Shown here piece by piece: positions 42,678-52,800 of a stretch of 64,000 bases of DNA. The DNA comes from Pedobacter sp. MC2016-15 (lineage in GTDB: Bacteria; Bacteroidota; Bacteroidia; Sphingobacteriales; Sphingobacteriaceae), in assembly GCF_026239695.1 (NCBI RefSeq), contig NZ_JAPIVS010000001.1, positions 248,001 to 312,000 on the forward strand. Reading direction: 5' to 3'. The position numbers were made by a program, and so were the translations under genes. Under the pieces are notes generated by a model. That model had not been told where the DNA came from and did not search any database. It was given only the letters and a program-made list of their open reading frames with translations. The number at the start of each line of letters is the position of its first letter. Within the stretch, counting starts at the first letter, position 1.

Positions 42678-42831
42678 AACTTGTATTAGAGTAATCTCTG
42701 CCGGACTGCAAAGTGTGTTTGCAGGTACCAAGGCTATGCCAGAGAACAAAGTACGCTTTAGGCATTAGTTATACAAGGTTTTGCAGCTGCTCATGTTCGG
42801 TATCGGACATTTCTTGTACGGTAATGAACGC

Positions 42832-43815
42832 TTACTCTCCCATAAGGTATGGTCCTTTTTTGTTCCAGCCGATCTTGCGGTTCGACAAGTACCAGGATTT
42901 ACCATGGTCGTTGTTTCCCTGATAAAAAAGATAAGTCTGCCCGTCGTTGTCTTCAAAGATACAGGGATGCCCGGATTCGCTTTCATTCCAGCTGCCGGCA
43001 GCGCCGCTTTTTAAGAAAGGTTTGTCGGAAACTCTTTTCCATTTGATGCCGTCAGTGCTTTCTGCTACGCCTATCTGCTGAGGATCATTGTTATAACTTC
43101 CGGCATAAAACATATACAATTTGTTATTGCGTTTGATGATACTGGCACCCTCGATACATTTTCCTTCCCAGGCGAGCTGAGGATATAGTATCGAATTGTC
43201 TGTGGCCTGTTTCCAGCTTGTTTTACTGAAATCACTGGCAGCTGATGAAAGGGCTACGCCTTGTTTCTGTATCAGGCCTTCCGGGTCGCGGGTAGCAAAA
43301 TACAGGAAATAGTTATTGTTATACTTGTATACTTCGGCATCTATGGCCCTTCCGTTGGTCCATTTACCTGTTGGTGAGAAAATCGGATTGGAGTTGTCAC
43401 GTTCAAATGTGATTCCATCGTCCGACCAGGCATGGCAGATCGCATCTTTGGGTCCATTGCCGTAGGTCTGATAAAACAGATGAACTTTTCCATCTTTTAC
43501 CAGTGCCCCCGGCGCACAAAGGCCTTTTTGTTCATATGAGGCTTGTGGGTTAATTTCGGCGATCTTTTTCCAGTTGTAAAGGTCTTTGCTTTCGGCAATG
43601 CCGATATTCCAGCCCTGCATCCCATCATTTGCATCAGCGAAGACACGCTTGGAGAAGTACATGAGGTAGCGGCCTTTAAAGTTGACTACAACAGGATCTT
43701 TTGCCACCTGGATTCCGCTGGAAGCTGTGTCTGTAAAGTACATTTTTGGTTTTTGCTGCGCGCGGGTCGTCAGGGTTAAGAGAATCAGGAAAATTAAGGA
43801 AGGGATGTTTTTCAT
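42832..43815 (-). CDS. Secreted GH43-like five-bladed propeller protein
   Basis: 327 residues. Signal peptide (MKNIPSLIFLILLTLTTRAQ). Propeller motifs: AKDPVVVNFKGRYLMYFS, GALVKDGKVHLFYQTYG, RAIDAEVYKYNNNYFLYFA, CIEGASIIKRNNKLYMFYAG and SGHPCIFEDNDGQTYLFYQG. Acidic residues at the usual base and acid positions (KDP, DAE, EGAS) are present, so it is likely an active glycosidase or a relative in clan GH-F. It borders the pectin locus on the minus strand and may remove arabinose or galactose side chains. Confidence 0.82.
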   Translation of the reverse strand: MKNIPSLIFLILLTLTTRAQQKPKMYFTDTASSGIQVAKDPVVVNFKGRYLMYFSKRVFADANDGMQGWNIGIAESKDLYNWKKIAEINPQASYEQKGLCAPGALVKDGKVHLFYQTYGNGPKDAICHAWSDDGITFERDNSNPIFSPTGKWTNGRAIDAEVYKYNNNYFLYFATRDPEGLIQKQGVALSSAASDFSKTSWKQATDNSILYPQLAWEGKCIEGASIIKRNNKLYMFYAGSYNNDPQQIGVAESTDGIKWKRVSDKPFLKSGAAGSWNESESGHPCIFEDNDGQTYLFYQGNNDHGKSWYLSNRKIGWNKKGPYLMGE

Positions 43816-43935
43816 AGGATTCTCAATTTCCTAAATATTTCTGACAAGAGCAAGGTAATGTTGCAGTTAGGCTCTTCAGCACAGTTCAATATCAGTAGTT
43901 ACTGGCGCAGCTGGGTGCTAAACCGGGGCTTTTAA

Positions 43936-44058
43936 AGTATCTCAGATCCAGCGCAGGTTGGCTTTACTTCGAGTGCGGTTTTGGGAAGGGCTTTTCAGAA
44001 ACAATTTGGGATGTCGCCGAGTGCTTATGCTCCAATGCGGCACGCTGCTCCTATTTGA
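43936..44058 (+). pseudogene. Remnant of an AraC-type DNA-binding domain
   Basis: In frame from 43936 to TGA at 44056-44058 the DNA encodes SISD-PAQVGFTSSAVLGRAFQKQFGMSPSAYAPMR. This matches the second helix-turn-helix of AraC or HTCS regulators (compare VGYRSQTQFGRNFVKQFGMSPTDYL at 39446-39527). A TAA stop directly upstream (43933-43935), no start codon and only about 40 codons mark it as a decayed gene end. It lies between the GH43-like gene and the acetylesterase gene, so a local regulator seems to have been lost from the pectin locus. Confidence 0.75.
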
Positions 44059-44124
44059 TAATATTCTCTGTCTTCTGTAGAGAAAATCTGATCAATTCTG
44101 TTTCTATGATCAAATACCTTTTAC

Positions 44125-44928
44125 ATGAGTCTACGGTCGGTGCTGTTTACGTTTATCATTTCCATTATCATTTTTGCAGGCAACCTGCAGGAAAAACCTG
44201 TATTGTATATCCTGGGAGACTCTACTGTAGCTTCAGCGTCTGATGGTAATCCCATTCAGGGCTGGGGTAAACTGCTGCTGAGCAAGTTTGATAATACGGC
44301 GATAGTGATCAGTAACCTGGCTGTCAGCGGAACCAGCAGCAGGACTTATTATTCCGGGATTGTTCACGACAAAAAGATATTAAAGGATAAGCTTTGGAGC
44401 GAGACATTGAAAAAGATCAGAGCCGGGGATTATGTAATGCTGCAGTTTGGTCACAATGATGAGAGTCCTGTCATTGATACTTCAAGGATGCGGGGATCAC
44501 TGAAAGGAGCAGGAAATGATTCTTTGATAGTGACTAATAGTTTTAGCAAACAGCGGGAAGTTGTCTATAGCTATGGTGGGTATCTCAGGAAATTTATTGA
44601 TCAGATACACGCGAAAAATGCATTTGCTATTATTTGTTCGCCGATTCCGAAGAACAAATGGCTGGCAGGTCGTGTCGTCAGAAATGACCTTGATTATGGC
44701 AAATGGGCGAAAGAAGCAGCTGCAAAGAATGGCGCAGCTTTTATTGATTTGAATAAGCTGGTAGCGGATGAGTATGATGAATTGGGAAAGGATAAGGCTG
44801 CTGCAGAATATTTTGTGGCTGATGGTATTCATACGACGAAGGCTGGCGCAGAATTGAATGCAGTATCAGTAGCGAGGTCTATCAAAAACTTATCAGACCT
44901 TGAGCTCAAAAGATATTTAAAACCATAA
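44125..44928 (+). CDS. Rhamnogalacturonan acetylesterase-like SGNH hydrolase (CE12)
   Basis: 267 residues. Signal segment (LFTFIISIIIFAGNLQ), then ILGDSTVAS with nucleophile Ser33, GWGKLL, FGHNDES (block III with Asn) and DGIHTTKAG carrying the catalytic Asp-x2-His. This is the RhgT/YesT-type CE12 pattern that removes acetyl groups from rhamnogalacturonan I. The next gene downstream is the GH28 type enzyme, with a triplicated leader between them. Confidence 0.88.
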   Translation: MSLRSVLFTFIISIIIFAGNLQEKPVLYILGDSTVASASDGNPIQGWGKLLLSKFDNTAIVISNLAVSGTSSRTYYSGIVHDKKILKDKLWSETLKKIRAGDYVMLQFGHNDESPVIDTSRMRGSLKGAGNDSLIVTNSFSKQREVVYSYGGYLRKFIDQIHAKNAFAIICSPIPKNKWLAGRVVRNDLDYGKWAKEAAAKNGAAFIDLNKLVADEYDELGKDKAAAEYFVADGIHTTKAGAELNAVSVARSIKNLSDLELKRYLKP

Positions 44929-44933
44929 ATAGA

Positions 44934-45217
44934 TATAACCTGATCCAGCAATTTACGACAATAACATTACCTGCTTTTACTGATCACGCTCTTTGCAGAC
45001 AGCTATTAAATGATAACAATAACCAGATATAACCACAACCAAAAATGTTACGGCAATTACGTAACCTGCATTTACTGATCTCGCCCAACGCAGCTAACTA
45101 TCAAATGATAAAAACAACCAAATATAACCTGAATCAACAATTTATGGCAATGACAAAACACTTATTACCAAGTCTTTTTCTACTGATCATTTCGCTTTGC
45201 GGAAGCAGCTTGTACGC
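44934..45217 (+). repeat. Three tandem 94-95-base units; the last encodes the GH28 signal peptide
   Basis: Units begin with TATAACC at 44934, 45028 and 45123, 94 and 95 bases apart. Each contains an AATTTA/AATGTTA-type lead, then the start-codon segment ATGGCAATGAC in unit 3, ACGGCAATTAC in unit 2 and ACGACAATAAC in unit 1. CTGCTTTTACTGATC-like coding of the signal peptide follows. The first two copies have lost the ATG. Unit 2 and unit 1 end with (T)ATCAAATGATAA and AACAACCA. The pattern points to repeated duplication of the gene's 5' end. Confidence 0.75.
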
Positions 45218-46652
45218 ACAGTCGTACCTGATAACAGATTTCGGCGCTAAAGAAGATCCTAAACTCAACAACGCAGTATTTATACAGAAAACGATCGACA
45301 AAGCAGCGATCAAAGGCGGAACGGTGGTCGTGCCTGCGGGAACATTTATTACCGGCTCTATTCATTTGAAAAGCAATGTCACATTACAGCTCAATAAAAA
45401 TGCTATTTTAAAAGGTATTGCCAGTAAAGAAGCCTATCCATCCTTCCCTATCCTCCATCCCCTGCACACCACCTCTGGTCAGTCGGGCCATGCGCTGATC
45501 TACGCATCGCAAGCCCGGAATATCAGCATTACAGGCGAGGGAACGATCGACGGGAACGGCGAGGACCCCATCTTTGACACTAAAAGCAATCCGAATACCA
45601 TGAGGCCTTACGGCTTGCTGATTGATGGCTGTACTAACGTAACGATATCCGGAATTTATATGCAAAACAGCGCAATGTGGATGCAACGATATCTGAACTG
45701 CAATTTTTTGAGAATTACAGGTATCAAAGTTTTTAATCATGCCAATATCAATAACGACGGACTTGATATAGACGACTGCCAGAATGTGATCATATCAGAT
45801 TGTATCATTGATGCAGATGACGATGCGCTTTGTTTCAAGTCTGAGGGTGACCATGGGGTGCGCAATGCCGTTATTACCAACTGCATTCTCGCGACACATG
45901 CGAGTGCCTTCAAGTTTGGTACGGGAAGCACAACCGGTTTTGAAGACATTCAGTTTTCAAATTCAGTAATCCGTCAATCTCTCGCGACCAACATGAAACA
46001 CCCTTTCAAACAAAAATCAGGTCTTACAGGAATTGATATCGCCAGTTCTGACGGTGCAGTTATCAGAAATATCAATATCTCGAATATCAGTATTGATAGC
46101 CTGGAGAACCCGATATTTATCAAACTCGGTAACCGTTTGCGAAGGACAAGCATCACGCCTGAAGGTAAAATAGGAAGTATCGACGGGATCCGCTTTTCTC
46201 AGATCAGTATCAAAAATGGAGGTCGTTCCCCGGCTACGATCACAGGTTTCCCGGAGAATTATATCAGTAATATTAGCTTCCGCGATATCTTCATTGAGCA
46301 TAATGGCGGAGGGGTTGCGAAAGATACAGTGTTGACTGTACCAGAAAACGCTGATCAGTATCCCGGGACGAGGATGTTCAAGAGAACGCTTCCTGCAACG
46401 GGGTTTTATGTGAGGCACGTGAAAGGTATTACGTTCGACCGTGTACATTTTACATTAAAAGCGGCAGATCCCCGTCCTGCTTTTGTATTTGATGACATTG
46501 AAGCGCTTCAAATGAATGGTTTAAAGATTGAAGGCATGAGCCCTAAAGCTGCCATTATGATTAAGGATTCGAAAGATGCAGTATTTAATCTTTCTGGCGG
46601 CGATGCAGGTATGATCAGGCAAATCAATGCTAAAGCAGTTGTTATCAAATGA
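45144..46652 (+). CDS. GH28-type polygalacturonase family protein
   Basis: 502 residues from ATG at 45144; ATG at 45150 is close by, and ATG at 45045 would add 33 residues read through a duplicated leader. Signal peptide (MTKHLLPSLFLLIISLCGSSLYA|Q). A right-handed beta-helix follows with NNDGLDIDDCQNV (NxD) and DADDDALCFKS (DD), but the GHG motif is replaced by THASAFKFG and the RIK motif by FIKLGNR. These differences are common in rhamnogalacturonan-acting or unsaturated-galacturonate members. It is secreted and acts in the pectin locus between two SGNH hydrolases. Confidence 0.87.
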   Translation: MAMTKHLLPSLFLLIISLCGSSLYAQSYLITDFGAKEDPKLNNAVFIQKTIDKAAIKGGTVVVPAGTFITGSIHLKSNVTLQLNKNAILKGIASKEAYPSFPILHPLHTTSGQSGHALIYASQARNISITGEGTIDGNGEDPIFDTKSNPNTMRPYGLLIDGCTNVTISGIYMQNSAMWMQRYLNCNFLRITGIKVFNHANINNDGLDIDDCQNVIISDCIIDADDDALCFKSEGDHGVRNAVITNCILATHASAFKFGTGSTTGFEDIQFSNSVIRQSLATNMKHPFKQKSGLTGIDIASSDGAVIRNINISNISIDSLENPIFIKLGNRLRRTSITPEGKIGSIDGIRFSQISIKNGGRSPATITGFPENYISNISFRDIFIEHNGGGVAKDTVLTVPENADQYPGTRMFKRTLPATGFYVRHVKGITFDRVHFTLKAADPRPAFVFDDIEALQMNGLKIEGMSPKAAIMIKDSKDAVFNLSGGDAGMIRQINAKAVVIK

Positions 46653-46753
46653 TAAGTAAATGCAATCACAGTAAAAGTAATATCAATTGATTTGCGGGCA
46701 TGAGATCAGATGATAACCATTCATTTGCTCACGATCAGCCACAATCCACTATC

Positions 46754-47443
46754 ATGAAGAAATATCAAATCATAACTCCCTTAATTGTCACTGCAATTCT
46801 GCTCCTCGCGTTTACCGCGCAAAGACCAAAAACCCTGTTTTTACTCGGGGACAGCATCGCTTTGCAATATGGCAGCTATTTAGAAGGAAATCTAAAAGGT
46901 CTGTATAAAATCGAGCGCAAAGGATCGCAGGAAAAGGCCCTGGCGAATCTCGATGTGCCGATTGATGCCAATGGTGGCGATTCCAATATGTTATTGGAGT
47001 ATCTACGCAGCAGGGAAACAGACCCGAAATTCAAACCTGATCTGCTGGTTTTGAACTGCGGTTTGCACGACATTAAACGCAATCCCAGGACTAAAAAAAT
47101 CAATATTGATTCTGCCACTTACCGTACCAACCTGGAATCGATTTATCAAATTTTGCAGAAAAAGAATATCCCTATGATCTGGGTCAGAAGCACAGAGATA
47201 ATTGATAGTTTGCACGCCGCAAAGAGCAAAGCATTTGACAGGTACGCCGCTGATTTAGAGCATTACAATGCGATTGCTGATCAGGTATTTGTCCGCCATC
47301 ATGTACCAATTATAGATATGTACAGCTTTACCAAAACCCTGGGGGCAAATCGCTTCGCAGACCATGTGCATTATGTTCCATTTGTTGTGAAGGCCCAGGC
47401 AGATTTTATTGCAGCTGCGATCAGGAAATTGAAGAGCCGCTGA
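46754..47443 (+). CDS. Secreted SGNH/GDSL hydrolase
   Basis: 229 residues from ATG at 46754, which gives a signal segment (MKKYQIITPLIVTAILLLAFTAQ). Block I is FLLGDSIALQYG, block III LVLNCGLHDIKRN and block V FADHVHYVPF (Asp-x2-His). It lies downstream of the GH28 gene on the same strand, separated by about 100 bases. Likely an esterase acting on acetylated or methylated pectin fragments; not clearly CE12. Confidence 0.82.
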   Translation: MKKYQIITPLIVTAILLLAFTAQRPKTLFLLGDSIALQYGSYLEGNLKGLYKIERKGSQEKALANLDVPIDANGGDSNMLLEYLRSRETDPKFKPDLLVLNCGLHDIKRNPRTKKINIDSATYRTNLESIYQILQKKNIPMIWVRSTEIIDSLHAAKSKAFDRYAADLEHYNAIADQVFVRHHVPIIDMYSFTKTLGANRFADHVHYVPFVVKAQADFIAAAIRKLKSR

Positions 47444-47536
47444 AGTTATGTGAGCGCTGCAGCAGCTTTAAACTTGCAAAAAAGCGAAACCTAACAAGCC
47501 AGAAGAATTGTAAAAAATTGATCAAGCTCGTAGTAA

Positions 47537-48139
47537 TCAATCCATTTTATTAAACAACAAATACAACATCAGCATATCGAAAATAGCTCCGGAAAACTTC
47601 GCTTTCAAAATTGATATCCCCCTCATTTTCTGATTATAAACCGTAGACACTTTAATATTGAGTTCATCAGCAATTTCCTGCGGTTTCATATCCTCTTCAT
47701 AAAGCATCCTGATCACATTACGGCATTGTTCTGGCAATTTGTTGATCTCTTTGCGTAGCTCATTCAGTACTTCGATGTAAATAATCTCACGGATCACAGG
47801 TTCTTCAGCCTGCTCGAGATTGTTATAAAATGATAACTCCCTTTTTGCTTTTCGCTGATGTTTGTCAATATAATTCATCGACGCATTTCTGGTACTGATA
47901 TAAAGAAAAGCTTTGATGGAAACTAGTGAACTAAAATCCTGATTCTTCTCCCATAATTTATGAAGAATATCCTGCACAATTTCCTCGGCAGCGGGCTTAT
48001 CACCTACCAACCTGGTGCAGAAAAAACATAAGGGAGCGTAAAATAATGTGAAAATATGCGCAAAAGCTTGTTGATCGGCAGCGCTAAACTGCGATAACAA
48101 AAATTCCTCATCCTGATAGCCCGTTTGTTTGGTTTTCAT
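47537..48139 (-). CDS. ECF sigma-70 factor (FecI-like)
   Basis: 200 residues from ATG at 48137-48139; longer frames add an unlikely N-terminus. Region 2 reads AFAHIFTLFYAPLCFFCTRLVGDKPAAEEIVQDILHKLWEK, and region 4 contains NKLPEQCRNVIRMLYEEDMKPQEIADELNIKVSTVYNQKMRG. It is divergent from the FecR gene 192 bases away and should drive the SusCD-GH78 genes when released by FecR. Autoregulation is likely; TATATTTG on the minus strand at 48319-48326 is a possible promoter. Confidence 0.92.
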   Translation of the reverse strand: MKTKQTGYQDEEFLLSQFSAADQQAFAHIFTLFYAPLCFFCTRLVGDKPAAEEIVQDILHKLWEKNQDFSSLVSIKAFLYISTRNASMNYIDKHQRKAKRELSFYNNLEQAEEPVIREIIYIEVLNELRKEINKLPEQCRNVIRMLYEEDMKPQEIADELNIKVSTVYNQKMRGISILKAKFSGAIFDMLMLYLLFNKMD

Positions 48140-48166
48140 AACAAGTGCGTCAAATTGGTGGTACTT

Positions 48167-48174
48167 TATATTTG
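48167..48174 (+). promoter_or_regulatory. TAnnTTTG element upstream of fecR
   Basis: TATATTTG lies on the plus strand in the spacer between the divergent sigma and FecR genes, 158 bases before the FecR ATG. Confidence 0.3.
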
Positions 48175-48331
48175 GTAACCTAATGTACAAAAAATTGAAA
48201 CACAAACTGTTCTGAGGTACTTCGTCCCTAAAAAATTACATAAGGTGTTGAGGCTGATGATTTTTTTCAGAACCTTTAGAGATCCGCACCAACAATTCTG
48301 TTTCTATCAGAAAATACCCAAATATAAACTT

Positions 48332-49696
48332 ATGGCTGAACACAACAGGTTTGATCCTTTCGAAATCAGCTCACTCATTGTCAGGCAGATCAGCGCGGAA
48401 ATCACCAGCGCCGAGCAGGAAAAACTGCATGAGTGGCTCAATGCAGATCCAAAAAACGCCGCCCTGCTGGAAAGTTTGCAGGATAAGCAACTGTGGCGCA
48501 AGGAAATCTCGGGCATGAATACCTTCGACAGCCAGCTCGCACTCAGAAATGTCCTTGATAAGATCAATAAAGCAGAAAGTTCGATCCTGCAATCTGAAAA
48601 TTATCAAAATGAGCAGAACATTACCGACCTGAAATACGCCAATTCTGACCGGGCAAAACTTAATGATCATCAAAACGAGCAGAACAATACGACAGAAGCA
48701 AAACCTCATGATCTTCAGCGGGATCACGCCGAGCCTAAAAGGACTGTACCCCTGAACAACAATCCAAACACCTCAAACATCAACTGGCCTTACAAATACC
48801 TCTCCGCGGCAGTCCTCATCCTCTGCCTCGGCTTTCTCGCGTACTTCCTCAACAGCAAACCCCAAAAGACCAACCTGGCATCAGTAAAAACGACAAAACC
48901 AGAAACCATCACACTCACACTTAGCGACGGCAAAAAGATTAACCTTTCCGCAGCTGCAAATGATACCCTGATCAACCAGGGAACCGCCAACATCAAAAAC
49001 CAGAAAGGTATCCTCAGCTACGAAAGCAAAGCCGGACAAACTCCTGAAACCTCGGAACAGATCTATAACACCCTCCGCATCCCCCCTGGTTATCAATATC
49101 AAATCATCCTGCCTGATGGCAGCGGCGTGTGGCTCAATGCAGGTTCTACCTTAAAATTCCCTGTCGTATTCAACACCAAAGAAAGAATCGTAGAACTCTC
49201 CGGAGAAGCTTATTTCGAAGTGAAACACCTTCAAGACAAACCTTTCAGCGTAAAATCCGCCACACAAACTGTTGAGGTCCTCGGCACCCACTTCAACATC
49301 CAGGCCTATCCTGAAGACGCCAGCACCATTACCACCCTCGCAGAGGGCTCGGTACGCATCAGCAACGGCAGAACTAGCGCAAAACTCAAACCCGGACAAA
49401 TGGTGGTGAACACCTCCGGCAGCAGCGAGCTCAGACCTAAAGAAGCAAACCTAAACGAAGCCTTAGCATGGACAAACGGGAAATTCAGCTTCAGTGACGA
49501 TCGCCTGGAAGACATCATGAAGAAAGTTGCGCGGCGCTATCAGGTGGAAGTTGAATTCCAGGGAGATGTGAAGGACAAACGCTTCTGGGGAAGCTATCCC
49601 ATTAATAAAGGACTCAAAAACCTGCTGAAAAACTTAGAACAAACAAATACGGTCCGCTTCAGGCTAGATGGAAGGAGGGTAATCGTGACACAGTAA
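48332..49696 (+). CDS. FecR-type anti-sigma factor
   Basis: 454 residues from ATG at 48332. A cytoplasmic sigma-binding N-terminus (EHNRFDPFEISSLIVRQISAEITSAEQEKLHEWLNAD) is followed by an Asn/Glu-rich linker, one membrane helix (YLSAAVLILCLGFLAYFL), the periplasmic FecR domain (LPDGSGVWLNAGSTLKFPVVF...ELSGEAYFEV) and a C-terminal STN-like DUF4974 domain (FSFSDDRLEDIMKKVARRYQVEVEFQG). It relays signals from the STN domain of the SusC at 49822 to the ECF sigma factor. Confidence 0.93.
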   Translation: MAEHNRFDPFEISSLIVRQISAEITSAEQEKLHEWLNADPKNAALLESLQDKQLWRKEISGMNTFDSQLALRNVLDKINKAESSILQSENYQNEQNITDLKYANSDRAKLNDHQNEQNNTTEAKPHDLQRDHAEPKRTVPLNNNPNTSNINWPYKYLSAAVLILCLGFLAYFLNSKPQKTNLASVKTTKPETITLTLSDGKKINLSAAANDTLINQGTANIKNQKGILSYESKAGQTPETSEQIYNTLRIPPGYQYQIILPDGSGVWLNAGSTLKFPVVFNTKERIVELSGEAYFEVKHLQDKPFSVKSATQTVEVLGTHFNIQAYPEDASTITTLAEGSVRISNGRTSAKLKPGQMVVNTSGSSELRPKEANLNEALAWTNGKFSFSDDRLEDIMKKVARRYQVEVEFQGDVKDKRFWGSYPINKGLKNLLKNLEQTNTVRFRLDGRRVIVTQ

Positions 49697-49821
49697 CCTA
49701 CAGCACATACTTGCCAAATAAGTCAGAAGGCGTTGACTCCGCCCTCTGACCACCAGCCCTAAAGCCGGGCGCGGCAAGTTTCCATAGCTCTTCAACCAAT
49801 TTCCACTTAACCTACGTACAA

Positions 49822-52800
49822 ATGTATACATTATTTACTTCAATAATCGGAGGTGACAGATCCTGTATTGCCCATAAGCTTCTGCGTATAATGAAGATAA
49901 CAATACTCCTTTTAACCATTTTGATGGTACAGGTTCATGCCTCCGGACGAGCTCAGACGATCAGCATCCGGGCAGAGAATATGCCATTGAAAGAATTTCT
50001 TGTCCAGCTTCAGAAAGTCAGCGGTTACAGCTTCATCAGCAGCTCTGATGTGCTCAATTCTGCCAAAAATGTGAGCCTCAACGCAAAAAATGCGACCATA
50101 GAAACCGTATTCAAACAGTGTTTTACCGCGAATGGAATCAAATACACCATCAACGAAGCCGAAAACACAGTAGTACTTAGTAAAGCACCAGCTCCTCCGG
50201 CCATCAAGGCCGAAACCATACGCGGAACTGTCTCCGATCAAAAAGGCGTCCCCCTTCCCGGCGTGGCAGTCAGGGTCAAGGGTACCAATACCACAACTAT
50301 CACCAACGGATCCGGTGAGTTTACGATCAGCGTGGCCGACAATCAGGCTATCCTCGTGTTCTCCCTTGTGGGATACGAAAGCCAGGAGAGCAAAATCCTC
50401 AGCGCATCCATGAAGATCGTTCTGATGGAAAGCGACACCAGACTCGATGAAGTGGTTGTGGTGGGTTATGGTACCCAGAAACGGGCCGACCTCACTGCTC
50501 CTATTTCCTCCATGTCTGCAAAAGCGATAGAAGAACGCGGTCTGCAGCGTGTAGATCAGGCACTGGTGGGACAACTTGCCGGCGTCAATGTCAAGCAGAC
50601 TACCGGATTACCCGGGAAGGGTTTCAGCATACAGGTGCGTGGTTCGGGCTCCATCTCCGCGAATACCGAACCGCTGTACGTGATCGATGGCTTCCCCCTT
50701 GGGCAGTCCTCCTCAGATGTTTCCGGTGGTTTCTCCGGCGGGAATGCCCTTGATAATATCAATCCCGATGATATCGAATCGATTGAAGTCCTGAAAGATG
50801 CCGCCGCTGCAGCCATCTACGGATCCCGCGGATCCAACGGCGTTGTGCTCATCACTACAAAAAAAGGAAAGGCCGGTAAAACGAAGATCCAGTTTTCATC
50901 TTCAGTAAGTGCCACAAACATTACCCGCAAAGTAGACATGCTCAATGGAGATGAGTGGATCGACCGCGCCAAAGAGATGATCAATGCTGCCTATGTAGCT
51001 GCCTATGGTTCCCGGGGTGCTACTGCGAACGACAACGAAGCCCGCAGGATTTCCATTATCGGTACCCGCAACGTTGCCTATGTGCCGGATCCCCGCTGGG
51101 CTATTCCTGGTCGCCCGGGATTGCAGGAGATCGACTGGCAGGATGAGATTTTCCGCACCGGTCTCGGCCAGAACCACCAGGTTTCTGCAAGCGGTGGCAC
51201 CAATAGTGTCAACTACTTCGTCTCCGTGAATAACATCGATCAGGAAGGTATCGTGAAAAACACCAGCAGCAAGATCTACTCTGCGAGAGCCAATGTAGAA
51301 GCCAATATCGGTCAGAAGCTGAAGCTCGGTGTGAACCTATCTCCAAGTTATTCCATCCTGCAGGATCCGGGTGTGGAAGGGAAAGATGTGATCTTCCATG
51401 TGGCCCTCAGCATGCCCCCGATCCAGGAGGATACCGTCGGCCTCAATGCCAATGCATTCCGCAACAATGCCTACAATTATTCCGTAGCTCTGAACAGCCC
51501 CGTAGCTAAACTGCTTAATCAGGTAGGAAGAACTAAAAGGTTCAGAACCATTGCTTCAACTTACGCCATGTATACCATCGCCGAGGGCTTAACTTTCAAG
51601 ACGTCCATCAACGTCGACAATTCTCAGAGTAATATCTCCAGGTACATTCCGTATACAGTAACGGGATTGGTAACGGTCAGAGATGCGCAAACGACAGTCA
51701 ACACTTCAGGCTCCTACCTCACCAATAACTACCTGTCCTTCGTCAATGAAAACACATTGAACTATTCCAAAGTCTTTGCGAAAAAGCATTCCCTGAACCT
51801 GTTGCTCGGGCAATCGTACAACAACTTCTACAGCGATAACTCCACGATGAGCTCTGTGGGCGGATACACCAATGCCACCATCCAGACCCTCAATTACGCC
51901 GCCGGGGTCAGAGGCGCTACCGGTGCCACCAAAAACGTCCTGCTCTCCTATTTCAGTCGCGCGCAATACAGCTTCAAAAGTAAGTATCTGCTGAGTGCAA
52001 GTATCCGTACCGACGGTTCTTCGAGATTTGGAGCGAATAACAAGTACGGACTTTTCCCTGCAGGATCTATCGGCTGGAGAATCTCTGAAGAAGCTTTCAT
52101 GAAGCAGATCCCTGTCATCAGCGACCTCAAGCTGAGGGCTACCTATGGAGTTACCGGAAACAATAGTATCGGTGATTTCGGATCGATTCCAACTACGGCA
52201 TCTTACGGTTATGTACTGGGGGCGTCACAGGGAGCAGTGATCGGGCAGGCGCCAAACAGGGTGTCCAATCCGGATCTGAAGTGGGAGAAATCTACGACGA
52301 AAGGTGTGGGTCTCGACTTCGGTATCATGAAAAACCGGATTACGGGTTCCTTCGATTATTACAACCGACTCACATCGGATCTGCTGCTGAATGTTGCTAT
52401 CCCTCAGGTGACGGGCTTTCAGGCCTATCTGAGCAATGCCGGGTCTGTGAGGAATAAGGGGCTGGAGCTGGAACTGTCGAGCCGGAACCTGACAGGTGCT
52501 TTCAAATGGACGACGAACCTGCAGGCCAGTTACAACGCCAATAATGTGGTTTCACTGGCAAACGGGCAGTCGCAGTTGCTGGTACCCTCGGTTTATACTC
52601 CTGTGGGAAATACCATCCTGAGAGTCGGCGAAGCACTGAACAGTATTTTTGTGGTAAAAAAGATTGGCCACCTGACACAGGAAGATATCACAAATAAGGT
52701 GGCGCTGTATGGTGCCCAGACTGTCGGGGATGCGAAATATGAGGATTTCGACCGCAATGGAGTGATCGATGCGAACGACCGCCAGATTGTGGGACATCCC

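Noticed and set aside
45045..45143. ATG at 45045 as the GH28 start
   Set aside because: The added residues come from a decayed copy of the duplicated leader; the signal peptide starts at 45144 or 45150.
49700..49821. GC-rich stretch before the STN-SusC gene as an RNA element
   Set aside because: Only short, inconsistent stems were found and no U run or conserved motif.
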